This document shows positions 1 through 5,619 of a DNA stretch of 7,924 nt, one piece after another (position 1 is the first letter of the stretch; every line of letters begins with the position of its first letter). Made by a program: the position numbers and the translations under genes. The notes under the pieces are model-generated. The model was not told the DNA's origin. It saw nothing but the letters and a program-made list of their open reading frames with translations, and did not search any database. The stretch is from positions 1 through 7,924 of the forward strand of contig CAMNJD010000298.1 of assembly GCA_946540705.1 (NCBI GenBank), given 5' to 3'. This DNA is from an uncultured Ruminococcus sp. (GTDB lineage Bacteria; Bacillota; Clostridia; Oscillospirales; Ruminococcaceae).

Positions 1-635
1 AGCTTCTCGTGGGTCGTGGAATCCCAGAAGCGGCAGGTATCGGGCGAAATCTCGTCTGCAAGGACGATCTGACCGTGGAATCTGCCGAACTCGATCTTGA
101 AGTCGATCAGGTCGATGTTGAGCTTCTTGAAGAAGCCGAGCATGAATTCATTGACCTTGAATGCATACTTTGCGATGGTGTCGAGCTCCTCCTTGGTTGC
201 AAGGCCGAGCGCCAGAGCGTAGTAGTCATTGATGAACGGATCGTGCAGATCGTCGTTCTTGTAGCTGAATTCGAGGATCGGGGTCAGAAGCTTCCTGCCC
301 TCCTCAACGCCCATTCTCTTGGAGAAGCTGCCGGCTGCAACATTGCGGACGATGACCTCCAGCGGGACGATCTCGACCTTTTTGACGAGTGTCTCACGCT
401 CAGAGAGCTCCTCGACCAGATGCGTCGGAACACCCTCCTTCTCAAGCATCGAGAACATGACATTGGTCATCTGGTTATTGATGACGCCCTTGCCCTTGAT
501 TGTGCCGCGCTTTGCGCCGTCGCCCGCGGTTGCGTCGTCCTTGTAGTCAACGATCACGAGATCGGGGTCGCTGGTCGCAAAGACCTTCTTTGCCTTGCCC
601 TCATAGAGCTGCTCGCCTTTTGTTACATTTGCCAT
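1..635 (-). CDS. purC: Phosphoribosylaminoimidazole-succinocarboxamide synthase (SAICAR synthetase), 3' end outside window
   Basis: PurC joins CAIR and aspartate using ATP to give SAICAR in de novo purine synthesis, in the cytosol. The window shows 211 residues of a family usually near 235, so only the C-terminal end is missing. Seen in order: the N-terminal nucleotide-binding strand LYEGKAKKVF (residues 10-19), the VIVRNVAAGSFSKRMG block near residues 94-109, the signature LIDFKIEFG, and DEISPDTCRFWD near the visible end. These are hallmark PurC motifs and no key part seen is missing. The ATG at 635 is preceded by AGGAGGA at 643-649, 7 bases away. It lies 53 bases after the small DUF6440-like gene and follows purE two genes upstream, as expected for a pur cluster. 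No separate promoter was recognised in front of it. Confidence 0.96.
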   Translation of the reverse strand, partial: MANVTKGEQLYEGKAKKVFATSDPDLVIVDYKDDATAGDGAKRGTIKGKGVINNQMTNVMFSMLEKEGVPTHLVEELSERETLVKKVEIVPLEVIVRNVAAGSFSKRMGVEEGRKLLTPILEFSYKNDDLHDPFINDYYALALGLATKEELDTIAKYAFKVNEFMLGFFKKLNIDLIDFKIEFGRFHGQIVLADEISPDTCRFWDSTTHEK

Positions 636-672
636 TTTATATTCCTCCTAAAAATTGAATACATTTATGATA

Positions 673-687
673 CTGCGGAACAACCGC
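673..687 (-). other. Small hairpin in the gap before purC
   Basis: TGCGG and CCGCA form a perfect 5-bp stem with a 5-base loop, directly after the stop of the DUF6440-like gene and about 40 bases before the purC start. No T-run follows on the minus strand, so it is not a convincing terminator. It could be an mRNA processing or stability element, or chance. Confidence 0.25.
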
Positions 688-688
688 A

Positions 689-925
689 TCAGTCATACAA
701 AACAAAGGGATTTCCCTCTGCATCCAGCAGGGGTGTGAGCGGGCAGTCATTGCCCGTTCCGGTCAGATAGCAGACGCCGGTTTCCGTATCGCGGATGACA
801 TACAGTGTCCGCACGCCGATACCCTGCTGCTCAATCAGTTCAAAGCGCGGTGTACGCCGGTCATCCGCCGACGTATTTTCCGGCTGCGGCTCAAAAAACT
901 CTTTGATGCTGTCCGTGATGCCCAT
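689..925 (-). CDS. Small DUF6440-like protein, function unknown
   Basis: This is a 78-residue protein with no signal peptide or membrane segment. The N-terminal 28 residues look polar and flexible (SIKEFFEPQPENTSADDRR). The rest, from RFEL at 28, reads as a compact all-beta unit ending in the pattern DTETGVCYLTGTGNDCPLTPLL followed by DAEGNPF. The 'RF...V.RD.ETGV.YL......LTPLLDAEG.P' pattern is what I recall for the DUF6440 family of Bacillota, recognised by eye only. The ATG at 925 has a GAGGG element about 10 bases upstream. The gene begins 13 bases after the purE stop and is followed by purC, so it is sandwiched inside the purine genes and very likely co-transcribed. No enzymatic residues are obvious. 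A role in purine synthesis is suggested only by position. Confidence 0.8.
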   Translation of the reverse strand: MGITDSIKEFFEPQPENTSADDRRTPRFELIEQQGIGVRTLYVIRDTETGVCYLTGTGNDCPLTPLLDAEGNPFVLYD

Positions 926-938
926 AATGCTTCAACCC

Positions 939-1436
939 TCACAGCTCTGCGATTTTTTCCTGAAGCGCAGCGTCCTTCTTCTGCACACCCGCGATCATCT
1001 CCGCCTTGCGTGCTCTGAGCTGTTCGCTGAGCCCCTCATCCGAGAGCGCGAGCATCTGCACGGCGAGGATCGCCGCATTCTTTGCGCCGTCCACCGCGAC
1101 CGTCGCGACCGGAATGCCGGAGGGCATCATGACCGTTGCGAGCAGGGCATCGAGCCCGTCAAGCTGTGCGCCCTTGCAGGGGATGCCGATGACCGGCAGT
1201 GTGGTATGTCCGGCGATGACGCCCGCGAGGTGTGCGGCCATGCCGGCAGCACAGATGATGACGCCGAAGCCGTTTTCCGCTGCCTTTTCCGCAAAATCGG
1301 CAGCGAGCGCCGGTGTCCGGTGTGCGCTCATGACATGCGCCTCAAACGGCACACCGAAGCTCTTTAATTCTGTCAGGGCATTTTTCACGACGGGAAAATC
1401 GCTGTCGCTGCCCATGATCACTGCAACCTTTTTCAA
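939..1436 (-). CDS. purE: N5-carboxyaminoimidazole ribonucleotide mutase (PurE class I)
   Basis: PurE converts N5-CAIR to CAIR, the substrate used by PurC, in de novo purine synthesis. The 165-residue product fits class I PurE (about 160-170). Seen: the N-terminal strand VAVIMGSDSD (residues 4-13), the catalytic-loop motif SAHRTP (37-42, with His39 the expected catalytic histidine), AGMAAHLAGVIAGHTTLPVIGIP (64-86), and the block ending MPSGIPVATVAVD (104-116). I chose the TTG at 1436 because AAAGGAG (1446-1452) lies 9 bases upstream and it gives MKKVAVIMGSDSD. An upstream ATG at 1472 would add 12 unsupported residues and place the ribosome site inside the gene. It starts 36 bases after the WG-repeat gene, too short for a purine riboswitch. 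PurK, needed with class I PurE to make N5-CAIR, is not in this window. Confidence 0.96.
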   Translation of the reverse strand: MKKVAVIMGSDSDFPVVKNALTELKSFGVPFEAHVMSAHRTPALAADFAEKAAENGFGVIICAAGMAAHLAGVIAGHTTLPVIGIPCKGAQLDGLDALLATVMMPSGIPVATVAVDGAKNAAILAVQMLALSDEGLSEQLRARKAEMIAGVQKKDAALQEKIAEL

Positions 1437-1445
1437 GATCAAAAA

Positions 1446-1452
1446 CTCCTTT
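1446..1452 (-). promoter_or_regulatory. Ribosome binding site selecting the TTG start of purE
   Basis: AAAGGAG lies 9 bases upstream of the TTG at 1436. The next TTG, 6 bases closer, would be only 3 bases from the site, and the ATG at 1472 is upstream of it. The site therefore decides the start. Confidence 0.75.
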
Positions 1453-1472
1453 CGGATTATAATGCAAAGCAC

Positions 1473-2468
1473 TCAGCGAAGGATGCCCTCGGCAGCCTTC
1501 AGTCTGGTATCGGAATAGCCGGTATACACAAAATCGCCCGCAGCATTGCGCGTGAGCCGCAGGGTGATGCCGGTGCGGACGAGCTTCAGCTCGCCGTCAA
1601 AATCCAGTTCCCGGAAGCGCACCTGCATCTGCACCAGATATTCCGGATAGCTGTCTGTCTCGCGGACGGTGATCCGGCTGATCTCCGCGTCCTTGAGCTG
1701 ACAGCCCTTATAAAGATGTGCAGCGAGGATCTCACTGCGGTTCTCCGCACTGATATATGCCAGATCGGGCTCCTCGCGCGTAATAAACAGATATTCCAGA
1801 TAGTCCGCCGCGGCCTCCCCGAGCTTGTGCAGCGTCTGCACGGCAGGCAGGCTCCGCAGCTTCGTTTCATTCAGATCCATTGTGAGGGTATAGAGGCTGA
1901 CGGGGTATTCCTCGCGGATGTCCGTCCAGACGATGCGGCGTTCCGAGAGCCGGCCGGTATAGCTGCTGCTTCCGAGCGATGCGGTCAGGATGCCGTTTGT
2001 GAGGCTGACGCTGTCCCATGATACATCTGCCCAGCGGGTACCGTCGGCGTGGTAGAGGTGATATTTTCGCTTGCCGTTCTCGGTCAGGGCTGCGACCCAG
2101 AAATCCGGCGCCTGCATCTCAAAGGAGGAATACAGAAACGGGACAAGCTGTTCGCCGCTGATGCGGATCAGCCCGAAGCTGTCGATCGTTCCGTCATTGC
2201 GCCGCGCAATGAGGACCGTATCGCTCATTGCGCGGAGATAATACCAGGTCGGCTCGATCAGCACCCTGCCGTTCGCAGCCCGCGCACCCCAGAGGCCGTT
2301 CTGACCGGGAAAGAGCGTGATGTCCGCGCCGTTCTCCGGCGTTTCGGGGTCATCCGTCTTTTTCCGGGAGCTGCTGCCGGAAAAGGCAAGGCTTGCGATC
2401 GCTGCACTCAGAACGAGCACTGCCGTCAGCAGCACAAGGACCAGCAGCTTAAAGCGGCGGTTCATCAT
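1473..2468 (-). CDS. Membrane-anchored WG-repeat protein, function unknown
   Basis: This is a 331-residue protein. RR at 4-5 and a hydrophobic segment at about 7-29 form one N-terminal membrane anchor or uncleaved signal, placing the rest outside the membrane. After a short polar linker (31-49) come WG-type beta repeats: NGLWGARAANGRVLIEPTWYY (58-78), a second SFGLIRISGEQLVPFLYSSF (97-116), and a weaker third near 136-161. Residues 185-331 are a separate domain that I do not recognise; its end reads like a beta-rich domain (VRFRELDFDGELKLVR). WG repeats resemble beta-propeller or tyrosine-lock repeats and usually bind partners, but the partner is unknown. The start overlaps the stop of the glycosyltransferase gene (TGATG), indicating translational coupling. 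TTG 2471 or ATG 2465 are alternative starts. No strong ribosome site is visible, which also points to coupling. Linkage to the glycosyltransferase suggests an envelope role. Confidence 0.82.
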   Translation of the reverse strand: MMNRRFKLLVLVLLTAVLVLSAAIASLAFSGSSSRKKTDDPETPENGADITLFPGQNGLWGARAANGRVLIEPTWYYLRAMSDTVLIARRNDGTIDSFGLIRISGEQLVPFLYSSFEMQAPDFWVAALTENGKRKYHLYHADGTRWADVSWDSVSLTNGILTASLGSSSYTGRLSERRIVWTDIREEYPVSLYTLTMDLNETKLRSLPAVQTLHKLGEAAADYLEYLFITREEPDLAYISAENRSEILAAHLYKGCQLKDAEISRITVRETDSYPEYLVQMQVRFRELDFDGELKLVRTGITLRLTRNAAGDFVYTGYSDTRLKAAEGILR

Positions 2469-4423
2469 CAATAATGGCTGCCGCGGTAGCTGTCCCTGCC
2501 GCCCTTCCGATCATCATCATCGTAGTCATCGTCGTCGTAGTCGTCATCGTCATAGTCGTCGTCATCGTAATCGCCGTCATCATCGTAGTCATCGTCATAG
2601 TCGTCATCGTAATCATCGTCATCGTAGTCGTCGTAATCGTCATCATCATAATCGTCATCGTCATAGTCGTCATCATCGTAATCGTCGTAATCATCATCAT
2701 CGAACGCAGCAGACTTTCCCGGCTTGCCGTCCTTCGCAGAACCCGTGATCCCGTCCTTCAGACCCTTGAGCTTTTCTCCGAGCATACGGAAGAACGCCTT
2801 GATTCTGTCGCCGATGCTTCCGCCCTCTGCGGCCGGCTCCTTTGCGGAAGCCGCAGTCCTGCGGACAGGCGCTGCATCTGCCTCGTCATCATCATCATCA
2901 TCGTAATCATCGTCGTAATCGTCATAGAGGTCATCGTTATCGTAGTTGATCTCAACAACAAATTTTTCCTTCTTTGCGGCAGCAGGTGCAGCAGCCGCTT
3001 CGGACTTTTCCGGTGCGGGCTCAGGCTGCACGGACTGAGCAGGCTTCACCTCCGCACGCTTTGCGGACTGCTCCGCAGCCTTCTTTTCAGCATCGGCAGC
3101 CTTCTTCTTGGCGTCGGCCTCCTCAAAGGCAGCATCGACCAGCGCATCGAATTCCGCATCGGATTCTTCCTTCAGGCGCATTGCTCTGTCGAGCGCACGT
3201 TCCGCTGCGGCGGCAGGCCTTGCGGGTGCTGCCTTTTTCGGGGTGACAGCGGCAGCCGCTTTTCCCGGCTCCGGCTTGGTCAGAACCGGTGCGGGCGCGT
3301 CATCCCCGTCATCATCATATTCTTCGTCATCGTCATATTCTTCTTCATCGTCATATTCTTCATCGTCATCATAATCGTCATAATCCTCATAATCATCGTC
3401 CGGAGCGGCCTTTCCGGCGGGAGCAGCAGCCTTTTCCGGGCGCTCCGCGGCGCGGTCCGGGAACTGATCCGCGTTCTTCTCCGTTTCGCGGATAATGTAG
3501 ATCGGGCGGTGCTTGACCTCTAAGAAGGTCTTGCCCATGTACAGCCCGAGGATGCCGGTGCAGAAAAGCTGAAGTCCGCCGAACAGCAGAATCGTGCAGA
3601 TCGTTGTTGCATAGCCCGCGACCGGATCGCCGACGATCAGCTTCTTCATGACCGTGAAGATCAGCATGATGATGCCGAGCAGGAACATGACCAGACCGAC
3701 ACCGGCGGTCGCAGTCAGGGGCGCGGTCGAGAAGCCGAGCATGCCCTCGATCGAATAGCGGAACAGTCCCCAGAAGCTCCACGAGGTCTTGCCTGCGGCG
3801 CGCTCGACATTTTTGTATTCGAGATACTTTGTGCGGAAGCCGACCCATGAGAAAATGCCCTTCGAGAAGCGGTTGTATTCGGTCATTGACAGCACCGCAT
3901 CGACCATCTGCCGGGTCATGAAGCGGAAATCCTGCGCACCGTCCACGATCTCTGTCTCAGAGATGCGGTTCATGATGCCGTAAAAGCGTCTTGCAAACCA
4001 CGAGCGGATCTTCGATTCGCCCTCTCTGCTGACGCGGCGGGTCGTTGCGCAGTCATACTGTCCGCTGCGGACAGCCTCGTACATCTGCGGCAGAAACGCC
4101 GGCGGATGCTGAAGGTCGGCGTCCATGATGACGCAGTAGTCGCCCTTTGATTCCTTCAGTCCCGCATACATGCCCGATTCCTTGCCGAAATTGCGCGAGA
4201 ACGACACATAGCGCACCCGGCTGTCATGCTTTGCCATGATGCGGAGCTGTGAGAGTGTGCGGTCCTTCGAGCCGTCGTCGATGAACAGGTATTCAAACGT
4301 CAGCTCAGGATATTTTTTCTGCATCTGCGCAGAAATCTTCGTGATCTCCTTGTAAAAGAGAGGCAGAACCTCCTCCTCATTAAAGCAGGGAACGATCACG
4401 GACAGCAGTTTCTTTTCTTCCAA
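2468..4423 (-). CDS. GtrB/DPM1-type family 2 glycosyltransferase with long Asp/Tyr-rich tail
   Basis: This is a 651-residue protein. Residues 7-230 form a GT-A family 2 domain: SVIVPCFNEEE (8-18), DDGSKD (49-54), the metal-binding DAD (101-103) within MDADLQHPP, and the family block DGAQDFRFMTR (161-171). Two membrane helices follow (about 235-258 and 273-296) and then the typical GLYMGKTFLEVKHRPIYII (293-311). Relatives transfer a sugar from a nucleotide sugar to polyprenyl phosphate on the cytosolic face and normally stop near 310-340. Here some 340 more residues follow: acidic tract 1 (342-375), an Ala/Lys/Glu-rich helical stretch (380-485), acidic tract 2 (494-516), an amphipathic Lys-rich segment (536-561), and tract 3 (575-638: 50 Asp, 13 Tyr, 1 Gly), ending in a basic RKGGRDSYRGSHY. 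With two helices the tail should be cytosolic. The TTG start has AGGAGGA 7 bases upstream. Sugar and acceptor cannot be told from sequence. Confidence 0.93.
   Translation of the reverse strand: MEEKKLLSVIVPCFNEEEVLPLFYKEITKISAQMQKKYPELTFEYLFIDDGSKDRTLSQLRIMAKHDSRVRYVSFSRNFGKESGMYAGLKESKGDYCVIMDADLQHPPAFLPQMYEAVRSGQYDCATTRRVSREGESKIRSWFARRFYGIMNRISETEIVDGAQDFRFMTRQMVDAVLSMTEYNRFSKGIFSWVGFRTKYLEYKNVERAAGKTSWSFWGLFRYSIEGMLGFSTAPLTATAGVGLVMFLLGIIMLIFTVMKKLIVGDPVAGYATTICTILLFGGLQLFCTGILGLYMGKTFLEVKHRPIYIIRETEKNADQFPDRAAERPEKAAAPAGKAAPDDDYEDYDDYDDDEEYDDEEEYDDDEEYDDDGDDAPAPVLTKPEPGKAAAAVTPKKAAPARPAAAAERALDRAMRLKEESDAEFDALVDAAFEEADAKKKAADAEKKAAEQSAKRAEVKPAQSVQPEPAPEKSEAAAAPAAAKKEKFVVEINYDNDDLYDDYDDDYDDDDDDEADAAPVRRTAASAKEPAAEGGSIGDRIKAFFRMLGEKLKGLKDGITGSAKDGKPGKSAAFDDDDYDDYDDDDYDDDDYDDDDYDDYDDDDYDDDYDDDYDDDGDYDDDDYDDDDYDDDDYDDDDRKGGRDSYRGSHY
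2510..2701 (-). repeat. Asp/Tyr repeat tract 3 (C-terminal)
   Basis: This stretch encodes residues 575-638 of the glycosyltransferase as a run of DDDDY and shorter DDDY or DDY units, mostly a 15-base period. GAT and GAC, and TAT and TAC, are freely mixed from unit to unit, so the protein pattern is more regular than the DNA. It contains 50 Asp, 13 Tyr and one Gly. The same DNA yields meaningless Val/Ile-, His/Arg- or Met/Thr-rich frames on either strand. Confidence 0.95.
2876..2944 (-). repeat. Asp/Tyr repeat tract 2
   Basis: Encodes residues 494-516 of the glycosyltransferase, with DDYDDDY units and then a run of Asp ending in DEAD. It separates the Ala/Lys/Glu-rich helical stretch from the amphipathic segment. 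Confidence 0.9.
3299..3400 (-). repeat. Asp/Glu/Tyr repeat tract 1
   Basis: Encodes residues 342-375 of the glycosyltransferase, shortly after the membrane-proximal conserved block. It differs from tracts 2 and 3 by including Glu (units like DDDEEY). Confidence 0.9.
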
Positions 4424-4430
4424 TCTTGAC

Positions 4431-4437
4431 TCCTCCT
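4431..4437 (-). promoter_or_regulatory. Ribosome binding site selecting the TTG start of the glycosyltransferase
   Basis: AGGAGGA lies 7 bases before TTG 4423, giving MEEKKLLSVIVP, the usual short lead to the first strand of a family 2 glycosyltransferase. The in-frame ATG at 4483 sits at the expected transcription start and has no room for a leader. Confidence 0.8.
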
Positions 4438-4488
4438 GTCGCAGGCAATGCCGCAGCACCGCCGTGTTTGCATAATGATACACTGTAT

Positions 4489-4517
4489 ATTATACCCCAT
4501 ACGCAGCAAAAAAGCAA
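4489..4517 (-). promoter_or_regulatory. Sigma-A-type promoter for the leftward operon
   Basis: On the minus strand TTGCTT (4512-4517) and a perfect TATAAT (4489-4494) are separated by exactly 17 bases. The predicted start near 4482 gives a leader of about 60 bases before the TTG start. It is the only good promoter seen for the five leftward genes. Confidence 0.75.
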
Positions 4518-4530
4518 GGGGGCAGCTCCA

Positions 4531-4546
4531 AAAAAATATATTTTTT
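4531..4546 (-). promoter_or_regulatory. A/T-only palindrome between the divergent promoters (possible UP element)
   Basis: A perfect 16-base palindrome, A6-TATA-T6, lies 13 bases upstream of the leftward -35 box and 33 bases from the rightward -35. A-tracts at this place can act as UP elements or bend DNA. A repressor or activator site is also possible. The role is inferred from position only. Confidence 0.4.
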
Positions 4547-4579
4547 CACACCGCCTGCGGGGTTTGTGCAATCAGCCTC

Positions 4580-4608
4580 TTGACAAGCCGCGCAACTTTT
4601 GATATAAT
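4580..4608 (+). promoter_or_regulatory. Consensus sigma-A promoter with extended -10 for pspA
   Basis: TTGACA (4580-4585), a 17-base spacer, and TATAAT (4603-4608), preceded by TG one base before the -10 (TGATATAAT). All twelve hexamer bases match consensus, so strong basal activity is expected. The predicted start near 4615 gives a leader of about 83 bases. Confidence 0.88.
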
Positions 4609-4628
4609 GTAATCGGAGCAGCATCGGC

Positions 4629-4658
4629 TGCGGCAGACAGCCCCCGGTGCATGCCGCA
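4629..4658 (+). promoter_or_regulatory. Hairpin in the pspA leader
   Basis: TGCGGCA (4629-4635) and TGCCGCA (4652-4658) form a perfect 7-bp stem around a 16-base C-rich loop. It sits between the transcription start and the AGGAGG ribosome site at 4682-4687, with no T-run. It may affect mRNA stability, or be a DNA operator. No known riboswitch pattern was recognised. Confidence 0.35.
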
Positions 4659-4697
4659 AATCACCATAATTCATGAAAAACAGGAGGGTTTCTTCAG

Positions 4698-5450
4698 ATG
4701 GGTATTTTCTCCAGAATCTCTGATATTCTCAGAGCCAATATCAATGACATGCTCGATAAGGCGGAGGATCCGGAAAAGCTGGTCAAGCAGATCATCGCTG
4801 ACATGCAGAAAGAGCTGACCAAGTCTACGCAGGCTTTGGGCAAGGCCGTCGCCAGCGAGCGCATGGTCGAAAAACAGTACCGCAGTGCCTGCGCTATTTC
4901 CGCCAGCTGGGAATCCCGTGCAAAGGCTGCCCTGAAGGCCGGCGATGCAGAGCTCGCAAAGAAGGCGCTTGCTTCCAAGGTCAAGGCGGACGAGGATGTC
5001 GCGAATTACCGCGAAATGTATGAGACGATCTCCAACCAGACCGAGGCCATCCGCTCTCAGGTCGAGGTGCTGAAATCCAAGATGCAGGAGGCAAAGTCCC
5101 GCGAGGCAATGCTCATCGCACGCTCGCAGATGGCAGATACCACCAGGGAGCTCGCAAAGTCCCTCGGCGGCATCGACACCAAGTCCAGCTTCGACAAGCT
5201 CTCCAAAATGGAGGAGAAGATCGAGCGCAAGGAGGCAGAGGCCGCTGCATTCAGCGAGGTCCTCGGCTCCGGCAAGCCCGAGGAGGTCGCGACCTTCGAG
5301 GAGCTCGAGCGCAATGCCAAGGTCGATTCCGAGCTGGAGCGCCTTATGGCCGAAATGGGCATGGCTCCCGCAGCCGCACCGGCCAATGCCGCTGCGGTCA
5401 ATGACGAGCTTGCTGCCGCGATCAGCGCACTGGAGCAGCCCGGCGTCTGA
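4698..5450 (+). CDS. pspA: PspA/IM30 family membrane-stress protein
   Basis: PspA/Vipp1-type proteins are peripheral membrane proteins, related to ESCRT-III, that assemble into rods or rings and support the inner face of the membrane under stress. This 250-residue protein has an N-terminal amphipathic helix (MGIFSRISDILRANINDML), the signature EDPEKLVKQIIADMQ (23-37), and a long Ala/Lys/Glu-rich coiled coil to about 155. A linker GGIDTKSSFDKL follows, then further helices to about 222. An Ala/Pro-rich linker (222-233) leads to a short helix NDELAAAISAL, so it is longer than E. coli PspA (about 222) and resembles IM30/Vipp1-like forms with a C-terminal extension. The ATG has AGGAGG 10 bases upstream and a consensus promoter. 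No pspBC, pspF or liaFSR genes are nearby, so stress-responsive control is not evident here. Confidence 0.94.
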   Translation: MGIFSRISDILRANINDMLDKAEDPEKLVKQIIADMQKELTKSTQALGKAVASERMVEKQYRSACAISASWESRAKAALKAGDAELAKKALASKVKADEDVANYREMYETISNQTEAIRSQVEVLKSKMQEAKSREAMLIARSQMADTTRELAKSLGGIDTKSSFDKLSKMEEKIERKEAEAAAFSEVLGSGKPEEVATFEELERNAKVDSELERLMAEMGMAPAAAPANAAAVNDELAAAISALEQPGV

Positions 5451-5473
5451 GCCCCGCGATACCTGTTGATTCC

Positions 5474-5491
5474 GAACGGTGTATGCCGTTC
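5474..5491 (+). other. Hairpin 1 after pspA
   Basis: GAACGG and CCGTTC form a perfect 6-bp stem around a 6-base loop, 24 bases after the pspA stop. No T-run follows. It is the first of three stems in this gap and could protect the pspA mRNA end. Confidence 0.3.
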
Positions 5492-5509
5492 ATGTCCTGC
5501 GATCAAGCG

Positions 5510-5547
5510 AGCGGCACAGTCTCACGGCTGAGTGGGGCTGTGCCGCT
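5510..5547 (+). terminator. Strong hairpin after pspA, probable (partial) terminator
   Basis: AGCGGCACAG (5510-5519) pairs perfectly with CTGTGCCGCT (5538-5547). The stem continues inwards through a T-G wobble and CTCAC/GTGGG to a 6-base loop, for about 16 bp in all. Only TTTCC follows, so the U-run is weak. Termination may be incomplete, letting some transcripts reach the two genes downstream. Confidence 0.55.
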
Positions 5548-5557
5548 TTCCGACAGC

Positions 5558-5576
5558 GCGGCGCATAATCCGCCGC
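5558..5576 (+). other. Hairpin 3 before the VanY-like gene
   Basis: GCGGCG and CGCCGC form a perfect 6-bp all-GC stem around the 7-base loop CATAATC, 43 bases before the next start codon. It is followed by ACACGTTTTC, so it is not a standard terminator. I found no convincing separate promoter in this gap. Confidence 0.35.
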
Positions 5577-5607
5577 ACACGTTTTCAGAGCTCCGGCAAA
5601 CGGATTG

Positions 5608-5616
5608 GGAGGTGAT
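5608..5616 (+). promoter_or_regulatory. Near-perfect Shine-Dalgarno for the VanY-like gene
   Basis: GGAGGTGAT matches the complement of the 16S rRNA end almost completely. Its core GGAGG is 7 bases from ATG 5620 and 4 from ATG 5617, favouring 5620. Confidence 0.7.
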
Positions 5617-5619
5617 ATG

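Noticed and set aside
9..770. Long plus-strand open frame opposite purC
   Set aside because: It lies antisense to a textbook purC sequence, is open only through codon bias, and has no ribosome site.
1456..1461. Perfect TATAAT on the minus strand just before purE
   Set aside because: No -35 match 17 bases upstream, and the predicted transcript start would fall inside the purE ribosome site.
1437..1472. Purine riboswitch upstream of purE
   Set aside because: Only 36 bases lie between the genes, too short for the aptamer, and no conserved core is seen.
2510..2701. CRISPR-like or satellite repeat array
   Set aside because: There are no spacers and no constant repeat; the period is 15 bases and follows codons of a protein tract.
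2317..2748. His/Arg-rich and Met/Thr-rich frames over the same tract (also 2449-2700)
   Set aside because: Shadow frames of the same trinucleotide-like repeat, with no start signals and no family resemblance.
2474..3523. A 349-residue plus-strand frame with long Val/Ile runs that looks like a membrane protein
   Set aside because: It is the antisense of the Asp/Tyr tracts: GAY and TAY codons read backwards give Val and Ile. There is no ribosome site, and the minus strand has a clear family 2 glycosyltransferase.
4380..4571. 63-residue minus-strand frame starting in the divergent region
   Set aside because: It starts upstream of the mapped-by-eye promoter and overlaps the glycosyltransferase start in another frame; no ribosome site.
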